Of a stretch of DNA of 17,163 nucleotides, positions 7,429 through 13,134 are shown in pieces. The stretch covers positions 1 to 17,163 of the forward strand of contig JADGHA010000030.1 in the NCBI GenBank assembly GCA_019689695.1. The letters are read 5' to 3'. This stretch comes from Micromonosporaceae bacterium. Lineage in GTDB: Bacteria > Actinomycetota > Actinomycetes > Mycobacteriales > Micromonosporaceae. Both the position numbers and the translations under genes were made by a program. Numbering within the stretch: position 1 is the first letter of the stretch; each line of letters starts with the position of its first letter. The notes beneath the pieces were generated by a model that was not told the DNA's origin, ran no database searches, and saw only the letters and a program-made list of their open reading frames with translations.

Positions 7429-8124
7429 TCAGGTCGGCTTGCGCAGGACGTAGCCCACGCCGCGCAGGGTGTGGATCAGCCGCGGCTCGACGTTGTCCAC
7501 CTTGCGCCGCAGGTACGAGATGTACGACTCGACGATGTTGTCGTCGCCGCGGAAGTCGTAGTTCCAGACGTGGTCGAGGATCTGCGCCTTGCTGAGCACC
7601 CGGTTGGCGTTGAGCATCAGGTACCGCAGCAGCTTGAACTCGGTCGGCGACAGCTGCACCCGGCGCCCGGCCCGGTAGACCTCGTGCGTCTCCTCGTCCA
7701 GCTCCAGATCGGCGAAGGTGAGCCGGGACGGTGTCGGCTCGCCGGCGGTGCGCCGCAGCACGGCCCGGATCCGCGCGGTCAGCTCCTCCAGGCTGAACGG
7801 CTTGGTCACGTAGTCGTCGCCGCCCAGGGTCAGCCCGCGGATCTTGTCTTCGGTGGCGTCCCGCGCGGTCAGGAACACCACCGGGGTGCGCCGGCCGCCT
7901 TCGCGCATCCGCCGGATCACCTCGAAGCCGTCCAGATCGGGCAGCATGATGTCGAGTACGACCAGGTCCGGACGGACGTCCCGGGCGGCACTCACCGCCT
8001 CCGCCCCGCTGGTCACGGTGGTGACATCGAAGCCCGCGAAGCGCAGGCTGGCCGAGAGCAGTTCGAGGATGTTCGGGTCATCCTCGACCACCAGCAGGGA
8101 AGCCTCGGCCTGGGCAGGACTCAT
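7429..8124 (-). CDS. OmpR/PhoB-family response regulator, PhoP-like
   Basis: DNA-binding response regulator of 231 residues. The receiver domain (about 9-122) shows the acidic pair Asp15-Asp16 (VVEDDPN), the phospho-acceptor Asp58 (VVLDIMLPDLDG), switch Thr86 (FLTARD) and conserved Lys108 (YVTKPFSLEE). The C-terminal winged helix (about 130-229) has LTFADLELDEETHEV, SPTEFKLLRYLM, ILDHVWNYDF, VESYISYLRRKVD and HTLRGVGYVLR. These segments read very like mycobacterial PhoP, more so than MprA. The start is ATG 8124 (MSPAQAEAS); the frame extends 18 codons further but without family similarity. It is followed closely by its kinase. Two short inverted repeats in its 66-nt leader (8127-8139 and 8165-8175) could be regulator sites. 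Confidence 0.93.
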   Translation of the reverse strand: MSPAQAEASLLVVEDDPNILELLSASLRFAGFDVTTVTSGAEAVSAARDVRPDLVVLDIMLPDLDGFEVIRRMREGGRRTPVVFLTARDATEDKIRGLTLGGDDYVTKPFSLEELTARIRAVLRRTAGEPTPSRLTFADLELDEETHEVYRAGRRVQLSPTEFKLLRYLMLNANRVLSKAQILDHVWNYDFRGDDNIVESYISYLRRKVDNVEPRLIHTLRGVGYVLRKPT

Positions 8125-8126
8125 GT

Positions 8127-8175
8127 ACCCATCATGGGTCAGCCGCCTGGACACCGTCTGCAGCTTCCCTGGGAA
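8127..8175 (-). promoter_or_regulatory. two short inverted repeats in the response-regulator leader
   Basis: ACCCAT-C-ATGGGT (8127-8139) ends 2 nt before the start codon and TTCCC-T-GGGAA (8165-8175) lies 40 nt upstream of it. Both are perfect. On the minus strand CATGAT (8136-8131) also lies 6 nt before the ATG and could serve as a -10 for a leaderless mRNA. They fill most of the 66-nt gap between padR and the regulator gene. Confidence 0.3.
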
Positions 8176-8190
8176 CAACCTGAACGCCGA

Positions 8191-8847
8191 TCAGAGGCGG
8201 CGCAGGACGGTCAGGGCGGCCTCGACCGCGGAAGCGGCCGTCTCCAGCAGCTCCTGTGTGGCGCCCGGGCGCCGGACCAGCCGGCGCACCTCGGCGAGCA
8301 GCTGGTCCGCCTGCCGCTCCAGCGCGGCCGCCTGGGCCGAGGACGCGGGCTCCGCCGCGCTCTCCGGCGGCCGCCTGCCGAACCCGACCCGCGCCGCCCA
8401 CACCCCCGCATCCGCCTGCTCCCAGGCGGCCCGCGGGTCGATCCGCCGCGCCCGGGCCTGCCTGGCCTGCTCGCGCAGCTCGCGCTTGAGATCCCGGAGG
8501 GATCCGCGCACCTCGTTCTGGATCTCGTTCGCCAGCGAGCTGAGGTCGGCCACCGAGGCGTGGATCTCCGCCTCCAGCGTGCTCAGCTCGCCCGCGCGCT
8601 GCCGCAGCTCGGCCCGGCCCGCCTCGGTGATCTCGTAGGTCTTGCGCCCGCCGGCCGCGGTGTGGGTGACCAGACCCTCCGCCTCCATCCGCTGCAGCCG
8701 CGGGTAGATGGTGCCGGCGCTGGGCGCGTAGAGGCCGAGGAACCGGTTCTCCAGCAGCCGGATCAGCTCGTACCCGTGCTTCGGCCCCTCGGCCAGCAGC
8801 TTGAGCAGGTACAGGCGCAACCGCCCGTGGCTGAACACCGCGGTCAC
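8191..8847 (-). CDS. PadR-family transcriptional regulator
   Basis: A 218-residue regulator. The N-terminal winged helix (residues about 5-85) has the PadR pattern: LRLYLLKLLAEGPKHGYELI, then YAPSAGTIYPRLQRMEAEGLV and the wing GGRKTYEITEAGRAEL. A long charged helical stretch (about 85-135) and another near the C-terminus (about 168-218) would form the dimerisation part; the protein is longer than minimal PadR proteins (about 110 residues), as in the PadR-s1 type with an extended C-terminus. GTG 8847 has GGAG 5 nt upstream and overlaps the DUF4097 stop by 4 nt (GTGA), so the two are translationally coupled. Likely repressor of its own operon through the palindrome at 9848-9892. Confidence 0.93.
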   Translation of the reverse strand: MTAVFSHGRLRLYLLKLLAEGPKHGYELIRLLENRFLGLYAPSAGTIYPRLQRMEAEGLVTHTAAGGRKTYEITEAGRAELRQRAGELSTLEAEIHASVADLSSLANEIQNEVRGSLRDLKRELREQARQARARRIDPRAAWEQADAGVWAARVGFGRRPPESAAEPASSAQAAALERQADQLLAEVRRLVRRPGATQELLETAASAVEAALTVLRRL

Positions 8848-9791
8848 TGTGGCTCCGATCCGGGCGCCTCACCGCCGGTCGTCTCGCGTTCCGCCGGTGC
8901 GGCGGCTGGCACGCCTTGGTTGTGGTCCGCGGCCATCCCCTCGCCCGCGTTCGCACCCCACCCGCTCTCCTTGTCCACCGGCCGGCTGAGCAGGGAGATG
9001 CTGCCAGACGTGGTGTTCACCCGGAGCCGGCCGGTGCCGGAGCCGAGCTGCCCGCTGGCGCTGTTCTTCCGCCCGGTCAGGCCGGAGTGGCGGACTTCCG
9101 GGAAGGCGCTGGTGACCCGGCCGCTCACCGCGTAGAGGTGCACGTCGAGGTCGCTGTCCTCGCGCACCCGCGCAGTGACCTCGCCGGAGACGGTCTCCAG
9201 GTTGATCTCGGTGTGCGACGGCGGGTTGTCCAGGTCGGCCGTGATCGAACCGGAGGTGGTCCTGGCGTAGACCCGCTCCGCGGTGGAGTCGGCGATCACC
9301 AGCTCGCCGGAGACCGTCTCCAGCCGCACCTCCCCACCCAGGCCGAGCGCCTCGACTGGACCGGAGACCATCTTCGCGTGGATCCGACCGGCCAGGCCGA
9401 GCAGCGTCACCCGCCCGCTGGTCACGTCAACGTCGACGCCGGCCCGCAGCGCCGAGGCGACCAACGAGCCGGAGACCAGGCGCAGCGACGCCGCCGTGTG
9501 GTGCGGGACGGCGATCGAGACGTCGGCGGTGAACAGCCGTCGCCCGCTCAGGAACCACCAGATCGGGCCCAGCCACAGCCGGACCCTGGGTCTCTTGTCG
9601 TACCTGACCGACAGCTCGCCGTCCTTGAGGGTCACCTCGAGCGGCCGGACGCCGATCGAGGTCACCTCCAGCCGGGCCGGCCCGTCGGTGCCGACCACGT
9701 TGAGACGGCCGGAGATCAGCCGCACGTCGAGCCGCTCGACGGGTTCATCAAAACTCAGCCGCTGCGGACTCTCGATGGTCCACCGGCCCAT
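8844..9791 (-). CDS. DUF4097-family repeat protein (putative beta-helix), partner of PadR
   Basis: A 315-residue protein of the DUF4097 (adhesin-like) type commonly found beside PadR regulators in actinobacteria. It is built from repeats with a central Ser-Gly: residues 26-27 (LISGRL), 106-107 (LVSGSL), 124-125 (VTSGRV), 142-143 (MVSGPV), 160-161 (TVSGEL), 179-180 (TTSGSI), 201-202 (TVSGEV), 222-223 (AVSGRV) and 261-262 (TTSGSI). Spacing is exactly 18 residues from 107 to 161, then 19-23, fitting a stack of beta-helix turns. The C-terminal 45 residues are Gly/Glu/Ala-rich and probably disordered. There is no signal peptide or clear membrane helix, so it is probably cytoplasmic. ATG 9791 has a near-perfect AGGAGG (9802-9797) 5 nt upstream. 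It is the first gene of the co-directional cluster and has no established biochemical function. Confidence 0.88.
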   Translation of the reverse strand: MGRWTIESPQRLSFDEPVERLDVRLISGRLNVVGTDGPARLEVTSIGVRPLEVTLKDGELSVRYDKRPRVRLWLGPIWWFLSGRRLFTADVSIAVPHHTAASLRLVSGSLVASALRAGVDVDVTSGRVTLLGLAGRIHAKMVSGPVEALGLGGEVRLETVSGELVIADSTAERVYARTTSGSITADLDNPPSHTEINLETVSGEVTARVREDSDLDVHLYAVSGRVTSAFPEVRHSGLTGRKNSASGQLGSGTGRLRVNTTSGSISLLSRPVDKESGWGANAGEGMAADHNQGVPAAAPAERETTGGEAPGSEPQ

Positions 9792-9829
9792 GGCCGCCTC
9801 CTCAGCAGATCTGACTGGCAGGTGCTGAC

Positions 9830-9835
9830 AGTATC
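9830..9835 (-). promoter_or_regulatory. candidate -10 for the DUF4097-padR operon
   Basis: GATACT on the minus strand (9835-9830) lies about 38 nt before the DUF4097 ATG, leaving a short leader that holds the AGGAGG site. The expected -35 position falls at 9853-9858, inside the left arm of the palindrome, so a bound regulator would block it. The -35 sequence itself is not consensus. Confidence 0.3.
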
Positions 9836-9892
9836 GCTTAACGCGATCCTATCGCGATGTATCTTATCGCAGTCGAGATACATCGCGATAGG
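9833..9892. promoter_or_regulatory. large palindromic operator, probable PadR target, between DUF4097 and DUF3052 genes
   Basis: CCTATCGCGATGTATCT (9848-9864) is perfectly repeated in inverted form as AGATACATCGCGATAGG (9876-9892) around an 11-nt spacer. Each arm contains the self-complementary core ATCGCGAT (9851-9858 and 9883-9890), with centres 32 bp apart, about three helical turns. A third element, ATCGC-TTAAC-GCGAT (9833-9847), and another TATCGC (9865-9870) extend the array. The inner parts of the arms carry ATGT and ACAT, the half-sites typical of PadR operators. The array lies 42-101 bp before the DUF4097 start and 60-119 bp before the DUF3052 start. Autoregulation by the adjacent PadR is inferred. 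Confidence 0.75.
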
Positions 9893-9951
9893 GGTCGCCA
9901 GCGCCGCCCGGTGACGCCAGGCTGCCTACGGGCGCTCATTGTGCGAGCCTG

Positions 9952-10359
9952 GTGCCCGTGGCCGGCTACTCAGGCACTCCGTTGTTCCGCAAGCTCGGCA
10001 TCTCGGCCGGCGCGACGGTCCTGCTCGACGGTGCCCCGCCCGGCTTCACCCTGCCCGACCTCCCGCCCGAGGTACGCGTGCGGCGCCGGCCAGCCGCGGG
10101 CCCGTACGACGTGGTGGTCTGCTTCTGCCCCGACCGCGCCCGGCTGCACGCGCGCTGGGCGGTGCTGCACCCGCTCACCACGCCGGCCGGCGCGCTGTGG
10201 ATCGCCTGGCCCAAGCGGGCCAGCGGACTGCCGACCGACCTGGACGAGAACGTGGTCCGGGAGTACGCGCTGGCGCACGGCCGGGTCGACGTCAAAGTCT
10301 GCGCCATCGACGAGACCTGGTCCGGCCTGAAGAACGTGATCAGGAAGGCCGACCGCTAG
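9952..10359 (+). CDS. DUF3052-family protein
   Basis: A 135-residue protein recognised as DUF3052 from SGTPLFRKLGISAGATVLL, the middle VVVCFCPDRARL, and LWIAWPKRASGLPTDLDENVVREYAL followed by VDVKVCAIDETWSGLKNVIRK. The family is common in actinobacteria and has no assigned biochemical role. The protein is soluble, with no signal peptide or membrane helix. GTG 9952 is the first of two nearby GTGs (the other at 9958 gives MAGYSGTPLF); neither has a good ribosome site. It diverges from the DUF4097-padR operon across the large palindrome, so PadR could also control it. Its last 20 nt overlap the end of the convergent oxidoreductase gene. Confidence 0.88.
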   Translation: MPVAGYSGTPLFRKLGISAGATVLLDGAPPGFTLPDLPPEVRVRRRPAAGPYDVVVCFCPDRARLHARWAVLHPLTTPAGALWIAWPKRASGLPTDLDENVVREYALAHGRVDVKVCAIDETWSGLKNVIRKADR

Positions 10360-11197
10360 GCGGGTCCGGCGGGCCGGCGGCGATGCGCGTGCGCGCGTCC
10401 GCCACCCCGCCGCGCCACCAGCCGAGCGCCTCCACCCACCAGGTCAACCCCGCCGCCGCGTACGGCTCGATCACGCTGGCCGCGTCAGCCGCGGAGGTGG
10501 TGCCCTCCAGCGCGATGTCGAACCCGTCCAAGCCGCCGCGCTCCCGGCGCAGGAACTCCACCACATCAGCGAACTCCGCCACCGGGACGGGCACCGTCTT
10601 GGGGTGGGTGAAGGTGGGCATCGCGCCGTCCCAGCGCGCCGCCCGCCGGAACCCGGCCCGGGTCGGCCACCGGCCCGGGCACCAGATCGGGATACGGGGC
10701 CGCTGCACCGGGGTGGGCAGCATCTGGACATCCTCCGCGACGACATGCTCGCCGCGGCGGGTCACCCGCTCACCGCTCCACAACGCGGTCAAGGCATCCA
10801 GCGACTCGTCCAGCCGCGCCGCGCGCACCCGCAGGTCAGCCTCCTCACCGAAGGCCGCGTACTCGCTGTCCATCGAGCCCAGCCCGGCGCCGAAGACCAA
10901 CCGGCCGCCGCTGAGCACGTCCAGGGAGGCGGTCTCCCGGGCCACCGTCTGCACGCGCCGCCGCGGCAGCGCGACCATCAGCACACCGAGCCTTATCCGG
11001 GTGGTACGCGCGGCGAGCGCCCCCATCACCACGGTCGGATTCGCGACCGGCCAGCCTGGGTGGTGATACAGCAGGTGGTCCCAGAGGTACACGCCGTCCC
11101 AGCCGTGCTCCTCGGCGGCCACGCCGAGCTCGACCAGGATCCGGGGGTCACCGAACTCGCCCACGTTGGGCAGCCCGATCGCGTACCGCACCACCAC
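10340..11197 (-). CDS. LLM-class (luciferase-like) flavin- or F420-dependent oxidoreductase
   Basis: A 285-residue TIM-barrel oxidoreductase of the luciferase-like monooxygenase family. Recognisable pieces are the N-terminal strand RYAIGLPNVGEFGDP, AAEEHGWDGVYLWDHLLYH, the ARTTRIRLGVLMVALPRRRV segment with VARETASLDVLSGGRLVFGAG, RAARLDESLDALTALWSGE, PTPVQRPRIPIWCPGRWP and the C-terminal GLTWWVEAL. An F420 cofactor is plausible in an actinobacterium but cannot be proved from sequence; the substrate is unknown. Three consecutive GTG codons (11197, 11194, 11191) precede CGG TAC; 11197 is taken because TAGCCT lies 8 nt upstream as a leaderless-type -10. An ATG at 11224 is also in frame but would overlap the divergent ABC promoter. 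The 3' end overlaps DUF3052 by 20 nt. Confidence 0.88.
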   Translation of the reverse strand: MVVRYAIGLPNVGEFGDPRILVELGVAAEEHGWDGVYLWDHLLYHHPGWPVANPTVVMGALAARTTRIRLGVLMVALPRRRVQTVARETASLDVLSGGRLVFGAGLGSMDSEYAAFGEEADLRVRAARLDESLDALTALWSGERVTRRGEHVVAEDVQMLPTPVQRPRIPIWCPGRWPTRAGFRRAARWDGAMPTFTHPKTVPVPVAEFADVVEFLRRERGGLDGFDIALEGTTSAADAASVIEPYAAAGLTWWVEALGWWRGGVADARTRIAAGPPDPPSGRPS

Positions 11198-11205
11198 GAC
11201 AGGGC

Positions 11206-11215
11206 AGGCTACATT
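11206..11215. promoter_or_regulatory. overlapping divergent -10 boxes for LLM oxidoreductase and ABC operon
   Basis: On the plus strand TACATT (11210-11215) ends 7 nt before ATG 11223 of the ABC ATPase. On the minus strand TAGCCT (11211-11206) ends 8 nt before GTG 11197 of the oxidoreductase. Both fit TANNNT at leaderless spacing and share two base pairs (11210-11211), so the two promoters could not be occupied together. No clear -35 elements are visible on either strand. Confidence 0.45.
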
Positions 11216-11222
11216 GCCAGTC

Positions 11223-12131
11223 ATGGTGGACGGGCAGATCGTGGTCGATCGGCTGACCAAGCAGTACGGCAAGGTGCGGGCGGTCGACGACCTCTCGTTC
11301 ACCGTGCAGCCCGGCCGGGTCACCGGCTTCCTCGGGCCGAACGGGGCCGGCAAGACCACCACGCTCCGCATGATCCTCAGCCTGGTCACCCCGACCGCCG
11401 GCACCGCGACCATCGGCGGGCGCCGGTACGCCGACCTGGACCAGCCGCTGCGGCACGTGGGCGCGGTGCTGGAGGCGTCCGGCGCGCACAAGGGCCGTAC
11501 CGGCCGCAACCACCTGCGGGTGATCTGCGCGTCCGCCGGCCTGCCGCTGCGCCGCGCCGACGAGGTGCTCGCGATGGTCGGGCTCACCTCGGCCGCGAAG
11601 CGCAAGTTCAAGGGGTACTCGCTGGGCATGCGCCAGCGGCTGGGCATCGCGGCGGCCATGCTGGGCGACCCGCGGGTGCTGGTGCTCGACGAGCCGGCCA
11701 ACGGGCTGGACCCGGAGGGCATCCGATGGATGCGGGACCTGCTGAAGTTCCTCGCCGGCCAGGGGCGCACGGTGCTGGTCTCCAGCCACCTGCTCAGCGA
11801 GATGCAGCTGCTCGCCGACGACCTGGTGATCATCGCCAAGGGCCGGCTGGTCACGGTGGGGCCGGTTGAGCAGATCGTCGCCCGCGCCGGACAGGAGGGG
11901 CGAGTGCGGGTCCGGACACCGGAACCGGACAAGCTCGCCACCGAACTGGGCGGGCGCGCCTCGGTACGCCGGGCCGAGGACGGCGCGCTGCTGGTGACCG
12001 GCGTGGCGGCGCCGGCGGTCGGGGCGGCCGCGCTGCGTGCCGGCGTCGAACTGCACGAGCTGGTCACCGAGCGGCCAGATCTGGAACGGGTGTTCCTGGA
12101 GCTCACCTCGGGGCAGGCGGACATCCGATGA
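11223..12131 (+). CDS. ABC transporter ATP-binding protein (BcrA/DrrA-like)
   Basis: A 302-residue nucleotide-binding subunit of an export-type ABC transporter. Walker A is GPNGAGKTT (38-46), the signature is YSLGMRQRL (132-140), Walker B is VLVLDEPANGLD (152-163) and the switch histidine is His189 (SSHLL). The C-terminal 95 residues (from about 210) form the extra domain typical of BcrA/DrrA/NatA-like ATPases (ERPDLERVFLELT). ATG 11223 is chosen because the frame upstream is only a shadow of the oxidoreductase gene and a TACATT -10 lies 7 nt before it, suggesting a leaderless mRNA; GTG 11226 follows directly. The stop overlaps the permease start by ATGA, so the two subunits are coupled. The exported substrate is unknown. 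Confidence 0.95.
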   Translation: MVDGQIVVDRLTKQYGKVRAVDDLSFTVQPGRVTGFLGPNGAGKTTTLRMILSLVTPTAGTATIGGRRYADLDQPLRHVGAVLEASGAHKGRTGRNHLRVICASAGLPLRRADEVLAMVGLTSAAKRKFKGYSLGMRQRLGIAAAMLGDPRVLVLDEPANGLDPEGIRWMRDLLKFLAGQGRTVLVSSHLLSEMQLLADDLVIIAKGRLVTVGPVEQIVARAGQEGRVRVRTPEPDKLATELGGRASVRRAEDGALLVTGVAAPAVGAAALRAGVELHELVTERPDLERVFLELTSGQADIR

Positions 12132-12961
12132 TCAATCTCATCCGCGGCGAGCTCCTGAAGATCCGCACCACCAATGCCTGGTGGCTGTTCGGCCTCGGCG
12201 CGCTGGGCATGCTGGCCCTGGCGTTCCTTGCCAACGCGATCTACGTGCACATATTGCTGAGCGAGGGGGTGCCCGACGGCCTTTCCGCGCAGGAGGCGGC
12301 GGAGTTCGTGGCCCGCGCGGACGTGGTGAACCTCACCGCGCGGCTGGCCACCTCGGGCCAGTTCTTCGGCCTGCTCTTCGTGACACTGCTCGGCATCCTG
12401 GCGGTCACCGGCGAGTACCACCATCAGACCGCGACCGTCACGTTCCTCACCACACCGCGCCGGTCCCTGGTCATCCTCGCCAAGCTGGTCGTCGCGGCGC
12501 TCGTCGGCGCCGGCTGGTGGCTGGTCACCACGGTGATCAACATCCCGGCCGCGATGATCTTCCTGGGCACCCAGCACGTGCCCAACCACTTCGGTGACTG
12601 GCCGGTCACCCGGGCGATCCTGCTCAACCTGCTCGCGTACACCCTCTGGGGCATCCTCGGCGTCGGCTTCGGGGTCCTGATCCGCAGCCAGATCGCCGCG
12701 ACCGTCACCGCGGCCGTGCTCTATCTGGTCGGCACGCAGGCGGCCGGCGTGCTCTTCGTGGCGGTCGCCGCCTGGCTGGACCAGGACTGGATCGAGAAGG
12801 CCCAGGTCATCGTCCCGTCCATCGCGTCCAGCTTGATGATCAGCGGCACCCAGCTGCCGGGTGACCCGCCTCAGTGGGTCGGCGCCGCCGTCCTGGTCGG
12901 GTACACGGTGGTCACCGCCACGATCGGCACCATGATCATTCGCCGCCGGGACGTCTCGTGA
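12128..12961 (+). CDS. ABC-2-type transporter permease
   Basis: A 277-residue integral membrane subunit paired with the preceding ATPase. The N-terminus INLIRGELLKIRTTNAWWLF is the amphipathic entry segment typical of ABC-2 permeases. About six membrane helices follow: about 20-40, 77-93 (FFGLLFVTLLGILAVTG), 115-150, 165-186, 190-213 and 252-270. The LAVTGEYHHQTATVTFLTTPRR segment matches the cytoplasmic coupling region of this class (GEYRxxT). ATG 12128 overlaps the ATPase stop by 4 nt, with AGGCGGA about 7 nt upstream. With one ATPase and one permease, the working transporter would be a homodimer of each. No adjacent gene identifies the cargo; drug, lipid or peptide export are all possible. 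Confidence 0.93.
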   Translation: MINLIRGELLKIRTTNAWWLFGLGALGMLALAFLANAIYVHILLSEGVPDGLSAQEAAEFVARADVVNLTARLATSGQFFGLLFVTLLGILAVTGEYHHQTATVTFLTTPRRSLVILAKLVVAALVGAGWWLVTTVINIPAAMIFLGTQHVPNHFGDWPVTRAILLNLLAYTLWGILGVGFGVLIRSQIAATVTAAVLYLVGTQAAGVLFVAVAAWLDQDWIEKAQVIVPSIASSLMISGTQLPGDPPQWVGAAVLVGYTVVTATIGTMIIRRRDVS

Positions 12962-13026
12962 GGCCCCCCGCCGGCCCCCGCGACGACCTGCGGCGGCCTA
13001 CGGCGAGTGATCTGTGTTACGGGTGG

Positions 13027-13047
13027 GACGCCCCACCGGCGGGCGTC
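13027..13047 (+). terminator. possible terminator hairpin after the ABC operon
   Basis: GACGCCC (13027-13033) and GGGCGTC (13041-13047) form a perfect 7-bp stem with a 7-nt loop, 66 nt past the permease stop and 88 nt before kgd. There is no U tract. A second overlapping palindrome, ACGCC-TAC-GGCGT, follows at 13063-13075. The 173-bp gap holds no gene. Confidence 0.35.
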
Positions 13048-13134
13048 GGAAAAGATCGATCCACGCCTACGGCGTAGTCTTGGTGTTGAACTGTGTCTTT
13101 CTGGTCGGGAGCGTGACGGGCTCCCAGGACGCGC

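Noticed and set aside
6467..9135. Long plus-strand frames opposite the kinase, regulator and PadR genes
   Set aside because: Low-complexity products opposite well-recognised proteins; codon-bias shadows.
9830..9892. Reading the palindromic region as a transposon end or CRISPR-like repeat
   Set aside because: No transposase, target-site duplication or repeated spacer units are present; position and symmetry fit a transcription-factor operator.
11225..12589. Upstream extension of the LLM oxidoreductase frame across the ABC genes to 12589
   Set aside because: The extra residues are antisense to the ABC ATPase and permease and are low complexity; the oxidoreductase fold begins at RYAIGLPN.
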